Positions 36,028 to 44,251 of a stretch of DNA of 64,000 bases are shown piece after piece. A model generated the notes under the pieces. It did not search any database. It was not told the DNA's origin and saw only the letters and a program-made list of their open reading frames with translations. The stretch lies in assembly GCA_965655625.1 (NCBI GenBank), contig CBFHHA010000002.1:1-64000 (forward strand), written 5' to 3'. How positions within the stretch are numbered: the stretch's first letter is position 1; each line of letters begins with the position of its first letter. The translations under genes and the position numbers were made by a program. This stretch comes from CAJJDF01 sp965655625. Its GTDB lineage: Bacteria; Bacteroidota; Bacteroidia; Flavobacteriales_D; CAJJDF01.

Positions 36028-36799
36028 CAGCGTGGATAAAGGATTTTCCTCTATTTATCAAGAGTATGAAGACTTAAACTTGGGGAATAATAAAACGGTG
36101 TGGCAACGTAAGTTGGTTTATCGTCATTTTCTTTCTTTTGCAAAGAAAGGGGGAAATATTTTGGAGATAAATGCAGGGTCAGGGATTGACGCTACGTATT
36201 TTGTCGAAAGTGGTTTTACTGTATTAGCAACTGATATATCAAAGGGTTCTGAGGTGTTTTTTCAAAAGAAACTCCTCTCATATGAATCTCAGGATAGGCT
36301 TACTTTCAAGAGACTTTCGTATGACTCTCTGCTTACACTAAAACCCCAAAAATATAATCATATTTTTTCTAATTTTGGTGGACTTAATTGTATAGAAAAT
36401 CCGGAGGAAGTGCTTAATTCTATTGTAGATCTGCTTCACGAAAACGGGAGGGTTTCAGTCGTTGTAATGCCACGATTATATCCCGGAGAATGGATACTCG
36501 GATTGAGAAACAGAAAAAAAGCTTTTCGAAGAATTACTAAAGGACCAATCATGGCAAATGTAGAAGGTGAAAAAATAGCAGTTTGGTATCATTCTTTGAA
36601 AAAATTGAAGGAAGATGTATCGCCTAAATATCAGTTTCTGCGAGCAGAAAGTTTGGGGGTTTTTCTCCCCCAAAATGACGATTTTGGATCTCGAAGACCT
36701 AAAATATTCAGTTTTATTTTGAAATTAAATTCTCTGCTCAAAAGATTTCTTCCTGCCGGAATAGGGGATTATTACATAGCCACTTTTCAAAAAAAATAA
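36011..36799 (+). CDS. class I SAM-dependent methyltransferase
   Basis: 262 residues. Motif I is GGNILEINAGSGIDATYFVESGFTVLATDIS (about residues 47-77), followed by HIFSNFGGLNCIENPEEVLNSIVDLLHENGRVSVVVMP, typical of the UbiE/Methyltransf_11 fold. The C-terminal ~80 residues differ from generic members. It starts inside the radical SAM gene and ends 3 bases before the next methyltransferase. A role in methylating a glycan or lipid component of the cluster is inferred from context. Confidence 0.85.
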   Translation: MKTNSDSVDKGFSSIYQEYEDLNLGNNKTVWQRKLVYRHFLSFAKKGGNILEINAGSGIDATYFVESGFTVLATDISKGSEVFFQKKLLSYESQDRLTFKRLSYDSLLTLKPQKYNHIFSNFGGLNCIENPEEVLNSIVDLLHENGRVSVVVMPRLYPGEWILGLRNRKKAFRRITKGPIMANVEGEKIAVWYHSLKKLKEDVSPKYQFLRAESLGVFLPQNDDFGSRRPKIFSFILKLNSLLKRFLPAGIGDYYIATFQKK

Positions 36800-36802
36800 T
36801 AA

Positions 36803-37528
36803 ATGAAGTCGATTAAAGTTTTTACACCTGTTCAATCCAAATTTACGGATAGGTATTTGGCTGTCAGAGAGAAGGAAGGATTTTTAATTTCGGATGAGGT
36901 TGTTCGATCACTTCCAAATCCTCCAAAGGGAATACCTCAATATGAGCAGTGGAAACTAAGAGGGATTAATAGCAAACGGTTTTGCAGGTATGTAGAGGAT
37001 AACAATTCGTTCCATCATATTTTAGAGTTGGGATGTGGCAATGGCTGGTTTGCACATGAAATAGCGAAGGTTTCTTCGGCAAAAGTTTTGGGGTTAGACA
37101 TTAATTTACCTGAGTTAGAACAAGCAAATAGAGTGTTTTCTCTCGAAAATTTAGAATTTGGAATTGGAGATATTTTTAACGCAACATTTGCCCAAAAGTT
37201 TGACCTTATTGTCTTGAATGCTGCTGTTCAATACTTCCCAAAATTTGATCAACTCATTGAGAGGTTGGAGAGTTTGATGAGTAATACAGGAGAAATCCAT
37301 TTGCTGGACACACATTTCTATGCCAACAGCCAAGAGTCCAATAAAGCGAAATCAAGAACCGAAAAGTATTATGAAGATCTAAGCGAAGCTGAGATGAGTC
37401 CTCATTATTTTCATCACACAATGAATGATTTAAGAGATTTTGAGCTTATTAAAGGACCACCAAGAGTACTTCCAAACTTTTGGAAAAAGAAATCTCCTTT
37501 TGATTGGTATCGATTAAGACTTACTTGA
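36803..37528 (+). CDS. class I SAM-dependent methyltransferase, last EPS-cluster gene
   Basis: 241 residues. Motif I is HHILELGCGNGWFAHEIAKVSSAKVLGLDIN (about residues 73-103), followed by FDLIVLNAAVQYFPKFDQLIERLESLMSNTGEIHLLDTHFY. The N-terminus (SIKVFTPVQSKFTDRYLAVREKEGFLISDEVV) precedes the fold and is unusual. It has little similarity to the methyltransferase before it, so the two probably do different things. Its last 8 bases overlap the convergent CPBP-family gene, marking the right edge of the cluster. Confidence 0.85.
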   Translation: MKSIKVFTPVQSKFTDRYLAVREKEGFLISDEVVRSLPNPPKGIPQYEQWKLRGINSKRFCRYVEDNNSFHHILELGCGNGWFAHEIAKVSSAKVLGLDINLPELEQANRVFSLENLEFGIGDIFNATFAQKFDLIVLNAAVQYFPKFDQLIERLESLMSNTGEIHLLDTHFYANSQESNKAKSRTEKYYEDLSEAEMSPHYFHHTMNDLRDFELIKGPPRVLPNFWKKKSPFDWYRLRLT

Positions 37529-38435
37529 GAATAAATGCGGTAATTTCCATGCCCCAAGCCACACCCAAATGCACAATCAACCCGCCATAAATATTTTTTG
37601 ATTCATAGGCCAAAACTCCTAATCCAAAACCACCAAAAACAGATCCTATAGTTTCCCACATGGGTTTGCCAAAGTGCAGAAATGCATAGCAAGCTACCAT
37701 TGGCAGAATCGCATTTTTGCCTACATACTTTGAGAGCGCCACAACCATAAATCCTCGAAAAAATAGTTCGACTGAGAAAAAGTCAAACCCATAACAAAGT
37801 TCGTAAATAAGCACTGAAAATGATTGAGAATACCCCGCAGCTTGGGCAGCACGTGAGTTGTAGCTTGGGTAATAGGATAAAAAATCTGGATCAAAATAGG
37901 CTGAAAAGAAAACTAATGGAGCCATAAGTAAAATTAGTCCCAAGTAGGACTTTAAATTTGCTCCTTTTGGGTGTAACCCGTAAAATCCAGGTCTTAATTT
38001 TTTAACCAACAAATAAATCGTGAAAAGTGGAAGGATAATGGAAAATAAGCTCGCAATATTGGCAAGACATGAATAAACAAATCTGTTGATCTCAACAAAT
38101 TCACTTAATAGTCTAATGAATTTGAGAATATAATAAGAGGCATCTATGGCGACAAAAAGTAGTCCGAAAGAACCCAATAATAGATAGCTGAGATTCGTTT
38201 TTTTGGCTTTGAAATTAAGTATTAAAAAGGGAATGAAAAACGCAAATCCGTACATTCCCCATAACTTGATTACTCCAAATAAGTCGTAATTAGTAACCCT
38301 AAAATATGATGCATACAGGTTAAATCGATAGTTTAAGTAAATACAAATTGTAATAAATAAACCAATAAGTACATGACTCAACAAACGAAAATCTTGAGTA
38401 AAATAGCGTTTGAAATAGCCTACAAATTGTTTCAT
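37521..38435 (-). CDS. CPBP-family intramembrane protease-like protein
   Basis: 304 residues with about eight membrane segments. The C-terminal half follows the CPBP/Abi (CAAX protease-like) pattern: FFSVELFFRGFMVVALSKYVG (motif 1), YAFLHFGKPMWE (motif 2 His) and GLIVHLGVAWGMEITAF (motif 3 His). Motif 1 in the family is EExxxR; here the first Glu is Val, so peptidase activity is doubtful. It is separated from fabF by ~110 bases and has no other partner on its strand. Confidence 0.75.
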   Translation of the reverse strand: MKQFVGYFKRYFTQDFRLLSHVLIGLFITICIYLNYRFNLYASYFRVTNYDLFGVIKLWGMYGFAFFIPFLILNFKAKKTNLSYLLLGSFGLLFVAIDASYYILKFIRLLSEFVEINRFVYSCLANIASLFSIILPLFTIYLLVKKLRPGFYGLHPKGANLKSYLGLILLMAPLVFFSAYFDPDFLSYYPSYNSRAAQAAGYSQSFSVLIYELCYGFDFFSVELFFRGFMVVALSKYVGKNAILPMVACYAFLHFGKPMWETIGSVFGGFGLGVLAYESKNIYGGLIVHLGVAWGMEITAFILK

Positions 38436-38545
38436 TATACTGTATGAAAAGTTATGTCATTGTGGGGGGTTGACATCTTTTTTAAAAAAAAGAACAAGAC
38501 TCAATAAAATTCCAAAATGGTAAAACTATCTTGTGAATAAAAGAG

Positions 38546-39796
38546 TTAGTCGTGTTTTTTGATGATAAGCGTAGCATTATGTCCTCCAAATCCAAATGTA
38601 TTGGATAGAGCGTAATTCACTGTTTTTTCTTGGGCAGTATTAAATGTGAAGTTTAACTTTTCATCAAGTTCAGGATCTACTTCGGTGTGATTAATTGTAG
38701 GAGGTACAATATTTTCGGTTACGGCCATAATGCAAGCAAGTGCTTCAATCACTCCAGCTGCTCCAAGCAAATGACCAGTCATTGATTTGGTAGAACTAAT
38801 ATTTAAGTGGTAGGCATGTTCACCAAAAACCTGCTGAATTGCTTTGGCTTCAGCTATATCACCTAATGGTGTTGAAGTACCATGCACATTAATATAATCG
38901 ATTGCAGTTGGTTCAATTCCAGCGTCTCTCAATGCTTCTTTCATGGCATTTCTCGCTCCCAAACCATCTGGATGTGGTGCGGTAATATGGTGAGCATCAC
39001 CAGAAGCTCCACCGCCTACAACTTCCGCATATATTTTAGCACCTCGAGCTATTGCATGATCGTATTCTTCGAGCATTAGTGCACCGGCTCCTTCTCCCAG
39101 AACAAATCCATTTCGGTTTTTGTCGAAAGGGCGTGATGCTTTTTCAGGAGCATGATTATCTTGCGACAAAGCATGTAAAGCATTAAATCCTCCAATTCCA
39201 GTTTCTGTAACGGCTGCTTCTGAACCTCCGGCAAGAATGGCATTTGCTTTTCCTAGCCTGATGTAGTTAAAGGCATCAATCAGCGCATTTGTTGAGGAAG
39301 CACAAGCAGAGACTGTAGCAAAGTTTGGCCCTCTAAAACCGTATTTTATTGAAATATGACCTGCTGCTATATCAGCAATCATTTTTGGGATAAAGAATGG
39401 ATTGAATTTGGGGGTTCCATCTCCTGCAAAGAAATTCTCGCATTCGTCCTGAAGTGTTTTAAGACCTCCAATTCCGGCTCCCCAGATAACTCCTATTCTG
39501 TCTGTATCGATTGTTTCAAGATTCATTCCAGAATCTTTCACAGCTTCTTCAGCTGTCACAAGTGCATACTGTGAAAATATATCAAGTCTCCGAGCCTCTT
39601 TTCGATCAATGTGGTCTTCAGCTTTGAAATTTTTAATTTCACAAGCAAATTGTGTTTTAAATTTGTCAGCGCTAAATTTTGTGATAGGTGCAGCACCAGA
39701 CACCCCTTTTTTAAGGGAATCAAAATAATCAGCAGCACTATTCCCTATGGGCGTTAGTGCTCCGATTCCAGTTATGACAACTCTTTTTAATTCCAT
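38546..39796 (-). CDS. fabF: beta-ketoacyl-ACP synthase II
   Basis: A 416-residue condensing enzyme that elongates acyl-ACP with malonyl-ACP. The catalytic triad is visible: nucleophile Cys in ATVSACASSTNALIDA (about residue 165), His in YINVHGTSTPLGD (about 304), and His in STKSMTGHLLGAAG (about 340). N-terminal KRVVITGIGALTPIG and C-terminal SNTFGFGGHNATLI are canonical. It lies 14 bases downstream of acpP, a near-universal pair. The usual downstream neighbour in Bacteroidota, rnc, is missing here. Confidence 0.97.
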   Translation of the reverse strand: MELKRVVITGIGALTPIGNSAADYFDSLKKGVSGAAPITKFSADKFKTQFACEIKNFKAEDHIDRKEARRLDIFSQYALVTAEEAVKDSGMNLETIDTDRIGVIWGAGIGGLKTLQDECENFFAGDGTPKFNPFFIPKMIADIAAGHISIKYGFRGPNFATVSACASSTNALIDAFNYIRLGKANAILAGGSEAAVTETGIGGFNALHALSQDNHAPEKASRPFDKNRNGFVLGEGAGALMLEEYDHAIARGAKIYAEVVGGGASGDAHHITAPHPDGLGARNAMKEALRDAGIEPTAIDYINVHGTSTPLGDIAEAKAIQQVFGEHAYHLNISSTKSMTGHLLGAAGVIEALACIMAVTENIVPPTINHTEVDPELDEKLNFTFNTAQEKTVNYALSNTFGFGGHNATLIIKKHD

Positions 39797-39810
39797 AGAG
39801 CGGCTAATGT

Positions 39811-40044
39811 TTATTTAGCGTCATTTATAAATGATACTGCATCTCCTACTGTTGCAATTTTTTCAGCCTGATCGTCTGGGATTGCAATGTTGAATTCCTT
39901 TTCGAACTCCATAATTAATTCAACAGTATCCAAAGAATCTGCTCCTAGATCGTTGGTGAAGTTAGACTCTAGAGTTACTTCTGATGCGTCAACTCCTAAT
40001 TTATCAACGATTATCTCTACTACTTTTGACTGTATTTCTGCCAT
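39811..40044 (-). CDS. acpP: acyl carrier protein
   Basis: A 77-residue four-helix carrier protein. The phosphopantetheine attachment site is GADSLDTVELIMEFEKEF (Ser about residue 37). The protein is acidic, of normal length, and starts at ATG 40044. It is co-transcribed with fabF; a promoter-like element lies about 60 bases upstream. Confidence 0.97.
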   Translation of the reverse strand: MAEIQSKVVEIIVDKLGVDASEVTLESNFTNDLGADSLDTVELIMEFEKEFNIAIPDDQAEKIATVGDAVSFINDAK

Positions 40045-40101
40045 TTTTTTATTTTTTTAATGTTTAGATTGTGCAAATAAAATTAATTTTCAGTTATAAA
40101 A

Positions 40102-40131
40102 CAAAAATATATCCTTCACTTTGTACACAAT
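40102..40131 (-). promoter_or_regulatory. putative acpP-fabF promoter
   Basis: On the minus strand TATTTTTG (40102-40109) fits TAnnTTTG and ATTG (40128-40131) lies 18 bases upstream as an imperfect TTTG -33 element. The predicted start of transcription would be about 50 bases before acpP. Confidence 0.4.
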
Positions 40132-40149
40132 CCAACGATTGTAACTAGT

Positions 40150-40890
40150 TTAAATACTCGATTTTAAGAACTCTCTGTTCATTCTGGCGATATTGTCTAA
40201 CGATATTCCTTTTGGACATTCAACTTCGCAAGCGCCTGTATTAGTGCAATTACCGAATCCTTCATTATCCATCTGGTTCACCATATTAAGCACTCTGTCT
40301 TTAGCTTCTACCCTTCCCTGCGGAAGTAAAGCATACTGAGAAACTTTTGCAGAAACAAACAACATGGCTGATGAGTTTTTACAAGAAGCTACACAAGCAC
40401 CACAACCAATACAAGTCGCTGCATCCATAGCCAAATCAGCATCAGCTTTTGGGATCGGCAATGCATTTGCATCTTGCGTGTTTCCTGATGTGTTTACCGA
40501 AATATATCCTCCAGCTTGCTGGATTCTATCGAAAGCACTTCTGTCAACCATCAAATCTTTTACTACAGGAAAAGAATTCGCTCTGAACGGCTCAATGTGA
40601 ATTGTTTCTCCATCCTTGAACATTCTCATGTGCAATTGGCAAGTAGTAACTCTTCTATCTGGTCCGTGAGCTTCACCATTGATGTACATCGAACACATAC
40701 CGCAAATTCCTTCTCTACAATCATGATCGAAGGCAACAGGCTCTTCTCCCTTTTCGATAAGTTCATCATTTAATATGTCCATCATTTCTAAAAAAGACAT
40801 ATGTCCTTCTATATTAGAAATTGGGTAAGTAACCATTTTTCCTGGTGATTTAGCGTCTTTTTGACGCCATATTTTTAGTGTTAAATTCAT
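40150..40890 (-). CDS. sdhB: succinate dehydrogenase/fumarate reductase iron-sulfur subunit
   Basis: 246 residues. The plant-ferredoxin-type [2Fe-2S] site is DCREGICGMCSMYINGEAHG...TTC, and the C-terminal domain has CIGCGACVASCKN and CTNTGACEVECPKGI for the [4Fe-4S] and [3Fe-4S] clusters. It passes electrons between SdhA FAD and the membrane cytochrome b. It follows sdhA by 6 bases. The order sdhC-sdhA-sdhB without sdhD matches the b558-type complexes of Bacteroidota. Confidence 0.95.
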   Translation of the reverse strand: MNLTLKIWRQKDAKSPGKMVTYPISNIEGHMSFLEMMDILNDELIEKGEEPVAFDHDCREGICGMCSMYINGEAHGPDRRVTTCQLHMRMFKDGETIHIEPFRANSFPVVKDLMVDRSAFDRIQQAGGYISVNTSGNTQDANALPIPKADADLAMDAATCIGCGACVASCKNSSAMLFVSAKVSQYALLPQGRVEAKDRVLNMVNQMDNEGFGNCTNTGACEVECPKGISLDNIARMNREFLKSSI

Positions 40891-40896
40891 AGCGAT

Positions 40897-42912
40897 TTAT
40901 TTGTAAGATCTTTGCTTTAACTCAATATTCTCGTATTTCAATTCTTCTTTGTGTAGCTTAGCTTCCGAAGGCAATCCTTGGAATTCCCAAGCCGAAACGA
41001 ATGTGTAATTTTCATCATCACGTTTTGCTTCCCCTTTTTGTTCTCCGTCTAGCTCAACAGATTCTTCTCTAAAGTGACCTCCGCAAGATTCCTCTCTTGT
41101 CAAAGCATCTTGGGCAAATAGCTCTCCTAATTCAAGGAAATCAGCAACTCTCAATGCTTTTTCTAATTCTCTGTTCACCTCGTTGGTGTTTCCAGGAACT
41201 CTTACGTTTTTCCAGAAATCAGCTCTCAATTCTTGAATCTCTTGAATTGCTTCTTTTAGTCCAGGCTCATTTCTTGACATCCCTACTTTATTCCACATGA
41301 TAAGTCCAAGCTTTTTGTGGAAGTAATCTACGGGTTTTGTTCCGCCAGTTCCTACTAACTTATCTAATGTTTCTTTTACTGAGTTTTCTGCTTCAGCAAA
41401 TTCGGGTGTGTCAGTTGAAATTTTTCCTGTTCTAATGTCATTAGATAAATAATCTCCTATTGTGTAAGGTAACACGAAATATCCATCTGCAAGTCCTTGC
41501 ATCAATGCCGATGCACCGAGTCTGTTTGCCCCGTGGTCCGAGAAATTCGCTTCTCCAATAGCGTAACAACCTTCAATTGTGGTCATTAAGTTGTAATCGA
41601 CCCACAATCCTCCCATTGTGTAGTGAGTTGCAGGGTATATCATCATGGGAGTTTTATAAGGATTTTCGTCCACGATTTTTTCGTACATCTGGAATAAGTT
41701 CCCATACTTAGCTTCTACAATTGCTTTTCCTAAATCGTATATTCTTGCTGGAGACGCATTTTCTTCATTGTGAATTTTTGCTTGTTCCTTTCCGTATCTT
41801 TCGATAGCTGCTTTAAAATCTAGGTAAACAGCTTCTCCCGTTTTATTTACTCCAAATCCAGCATCACATCTTTCTTTGGCAGCTCTCGAAGCAACATCTC
41901 TTGGTACAAGGTTTCCAAATGCAGGATATCTTCTTTCCAAGTAATAATCTCTTTCGTCTTCGCTTAATTCTGTTGGTTTTTTCTTTCCTTCTCTAATCGC
42001 TTGTGCGTCCTCAAGTGTTTTTGGCACCCAAATTCTTCCGTCATTTCTCAATGACTCGGACATCAATGTAAGTTTTGATTGATAATCTCCCGATCTTGGA
42101 ATACAAGTTGGGTGAATCTGTGTAAAACAAGGATTCGCAAAGTATGCTCCTTTTTTGTGTGTTTTCCATGCAGCGGTAACGTTACTTCCCATCGCATTGG
42201 TGGATAAGAAATAGACATTTCCGTATCCTCCAGATGCAATTACAACAGCGTGTGCCGAATGTCTTTCTAATTCCCCAGTAACTAGGTTTCTAGCAATAAT
42301 TCCTCTCGCTTTCCCATTTACTTTTACTACATCCAACATTTCATGTCGGTTGTACATTTCGATTTTTCCTCTCGCAATTTGTCTATTCATTGCTGAGTAT
42401 GCACCAAGTAATAATTGTTGACCAGTTTGTCCTTTTGCGTAGAAAGTTCTTGAGACCAAAACGCCTCCAAAAGATCTGTTATCCAGCAATCCTCCGTAAT
42501 CTCTTGCGAATGGTACTCCTTGAGCTACACATTGATCAATGATGTTTACGGATACTTCCGCAAGCCTATAAACGTTGGCCTCTCTCGATCTGTAATCTCC
42601 TCCTTTTACCGTGTCATAAAACAATCGGTAAGTAGAATCACCGTCTCCTTGGTAGTTTTTGGCTGCGTTTATTCCTCCTTGTGCTGCAATTGAGTGCGCT
42701 CTTCTTGGAGAATCTTGGTAGCAAAATGCTTTTACATTATACCCTTGTTCGGCAAGAGTAGCTGCGGCAGAACCACCAGCTAATCCCGTTCCAATAACAA
42801 TCACATCAATGTGTCGTTTATTGGCAGGGTTTACCAAGTTAATTTTGTCTTTATAAGTTGTCCATTTATCTTTTAATGGACCTTCTGGTACTCTAGAATC
42901 AAGTGTGCTCAT
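40897..42912 (-). CDS. sdhA: succinate dehydrogenase/fumarate reductase flavoprotein subunit
   Basis: 671 residues. FAD-binding DVIVIGTGLAGGSAAATLAEQGYNV; covalent-FAD His region PRRAHSIAAQGGINAAKNYQGDGDS; active-site segment HPTCIPRSGDYQSKLTLMSESLRNDGRIWVP; and C-terminal GEANFSDHGANRLGASALMQGL. The length and the extended N-terminus fit the b558-class Sdh rather than the four-subunit proteobacterial type. It catalyses succinate oxidation in the TCA cycle. It lies 7 bases downstream of sdhC. Confidence 0.96.
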   Translation of the reverse strand: MSTLDSRVPEGPLKDKWTTYKDKINLVNPANKRHIDVIVIGTGLAGGSAAATLAEQGYNVKAFCYQDSPRRAHSIAAQGGINAAKNYQGDGDSTYRLFYDTVKGGDYRSREANVYRLAEVSVNIIDQCVAQGVPFARDYGGLLDNRSFGGVLVSRTFYAKGQTGQQLLLGAYSAMNRQIARGKIEMYNRHEMLDVVKVNGKARGIIARNLVTGELERHSAHAVVIASGGYGNVYFLSTNAMGSNVTAAWKTHKKGAYFANPCFTQIHPTCIPRSGDYQSKLTLMSESLRNDGRIWVPKTLEDAQAIREGKKKPTELSEDERDYYLERRYPAFGNLVPRDVASRAAKERCDAGFGVNKTGEAVYLDFKAAIERYGKEQAKIHNEENASPARIYDLGKAIVEAKYGNLFQMYEKIVDENPYKTPMMIYPATHYTMGGLWVDYNLMTTIEGCYAIGEANFSDHGANRLGASALMQGLADGYFVLPYTIGDYLSNDIRTGKISTDTPEFAEAENSVKETLDKLVGTGGTKPVDYFHKKLGLIMWNKVGMSRNEPGLKEAIQEIQELRADFWKNVRVPGNTNEVNRELEKALRVADFLELGELFAQDALTREESCGGHFREESVELDGEQKGEAKRDDENYTFVSAWEFQGLPSEAKLHKEELKYENIELKQRSYK

Positions 42913-42919
42913 ACTCTAA

Positions 42920-43576
42920 TTAATGTTGGATGTAATGAAAAATTGCGATAAATACATACCCTGCTGGTACAGCAATAGCGAATATGTTACCAAACTTTTT
43001 GATGTTGTTTTTTCCTTTCGAAACTCCCACAGATTGAAAAGAAGATTGAAATCCGTGCAAAAGGTGTAACGCCAATAAAACAAAAGATACTACGTAAAGA
43101 ATAACTCGAACTGGGTCAGCGAACTTTTCAACCAAATGGTGGTGAAAATCTTTGCCAATTTGACTGTCTCCTACAACGTACTTTTCTGTGATTTCAGGAA
43201 TCCAAAAATCGTAGAAGTGTAACCCTAAAAATGCAAGGACCACAAGTCCTGAGTAAATCATGTTTCTCGAAACCCAAGAAGAATTTTCTCCCGGTTTGCT
43301 GTAAGCATATTTGATAGAACGTGCTCCTCTGTTTTTTGCTTCAAGAACAAATCCCATAATGAAATGGAAGAATACTGCAAAAATTAAAATAGGCTGTAAA
43401 GCGAATTGAACTACCGGGTTGTTTCCCATGAAGTATGATACTTCATTGAATGCATCTACATTAATAACCGATAACAAGTTTATCGTTAAATGTTGCAGTA
43501 AGAAAAACATTAGAAAGAATCCGGAGAAAGCCATTAAAAATTTTCTACCTACGGTTGTAAATTTAGATTTAGACAT
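42920..43576 (-). CDS. sdhC: succinate dehydrogenase cytochrome b subunit (b558 family)
   Basis: 218 residues with five hydrophobic segments and membrane-embedded histidines (FLLQHLTINLL, FFHFIMGFVLEAKN, LHFYDFWIPEI, LLALHLLHGFQSSFQS, IFHYIQH), consistent with a di-heme cytochrome b anchoring SdhAB and reducing menaquinone. The single large subunit replaces the SdhC/SdhD pair. It is the first gene of the sdhCAB operon and divergent from cvpA. Confidence 0.93.
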   Translation of the reverse strand: MSKSKFTTVGRKFLMAFSGFFLMFFLLQHLTINLLSVINVDAFNEVSYFMGNNPVVQFALQPILIFAVFFHFIMGFVLEAKNRGARSIKYAYSKPGENSSWVSRNMIYSGLVVLAFLGLHFYDFWIPEITEKYVVGDSQIGKDFHHHLVEKFADPVRVILYVVSFVLLALHLLHGFQSSFQSVGVSKGKNNIKKFGNIFAIAVPAGYVFIAIFHYIQH

Positions 43577-43647
43577 GTTTGAGTTTAGTTTTTTTCTTTA
43601 TGATCGTAAAAGTAATTCTTGCAATAATCTAAAGCAAGTATTGAATA

Positions 43648-43655
43648 CAAAAATA
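43648..43655 (-). promoter_or_regulatory. putative -7 element of the sdhCAB operon
   Basis: Minus-strand TATTTTTG fits TAnnTTTG, 72 bases before the sdhC ATG. No clear TTTG at the -33 distance was found. Confidence 0.35.
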
Positions 43656-43699
43656 GCTTATTTATAAGTATTCTTGATAATTCATTTATCTTTATCTCC

Positions 43700-44221
43700 A
43701 TGAATTTTATGGATATTTTTATTGCCGCACTCTTGCTTTGGTTCGGCTACAAGGGTTTTAAGAAAGGATTGGTTTTTGAATTAGTAAGCATTGTGGCTCT
43801 TTCTTTAGGTATATATGGAGGGCTTAAGTTTTCCGATCGCACGGCAGAATACATTATGGAACACGTAGATTCTCAATACTTGCCAATATTGGCATTTACA
43901 CTTACGTTTTTAATTATTCTAGTATTAGTATTTGCAGCGGGTAAGGTTGTCGAGAGAATAGTGAATTTGGCTGCACTGAAATTAGTAAACAAATCTTTGG
44001 GTGCCGCTTTTGGTGTCTTAAAAACCTTGCTAATTTTGTCTGTCTTGATGGTGATTATTGAATCGTATGACAAAAAGTTGGAGTTTATTCCAAAAGAGAC
44101 AAAGAGCGGTTCTTTACTTTACTTTCCGTTGCTCGATTTTTCTAATAAAGTGTTACCCGAAATCGAGAAAAACAACCTTTATAAAAATTTAACATCAAGT
44201 TCGGACCAAGAAAAAGAATAA
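43700..44221 (+). CDS. CvpA family membrane protein
   Basis: 173 residues with four membrane segments. The opening MNFMDIFIAALLLWFGYKGFKKGLVFELVSIVALSLGIYGGLKFSD matches the CvpA family (D-xx-x-L...G-xx-G-xx-G...E). The C-terminal ~40 residues are polar and lysine-rich. Family members are linked to colicin V production, biofilm and septation traits in other bacteria; its role here is unknown. An alternative start is the fourth codon (MDIF). It is followed, after about 30 bases, by the propeller/barrel gene. Confidence 0.85.
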   Translation: MNFMDIFIAALLLWFGYKGFKKGLVFELVSIVALSLGIYGGLKFSDRTAEYIMEHVDSQYLPILAFTLTFLIILVLVFAAGKVVERIVNLAALKLVNKSLGAAFGVLKTLLILSVLMVIIESYDKKLEFIPKETKSGSLLYFPLLDFSNKVLPEIEKNNLYKNLTSSSDQEKE

Positions 44222-44251
44222 GTTAGGTTGTTTTTTGTAGATTTATGTTTC

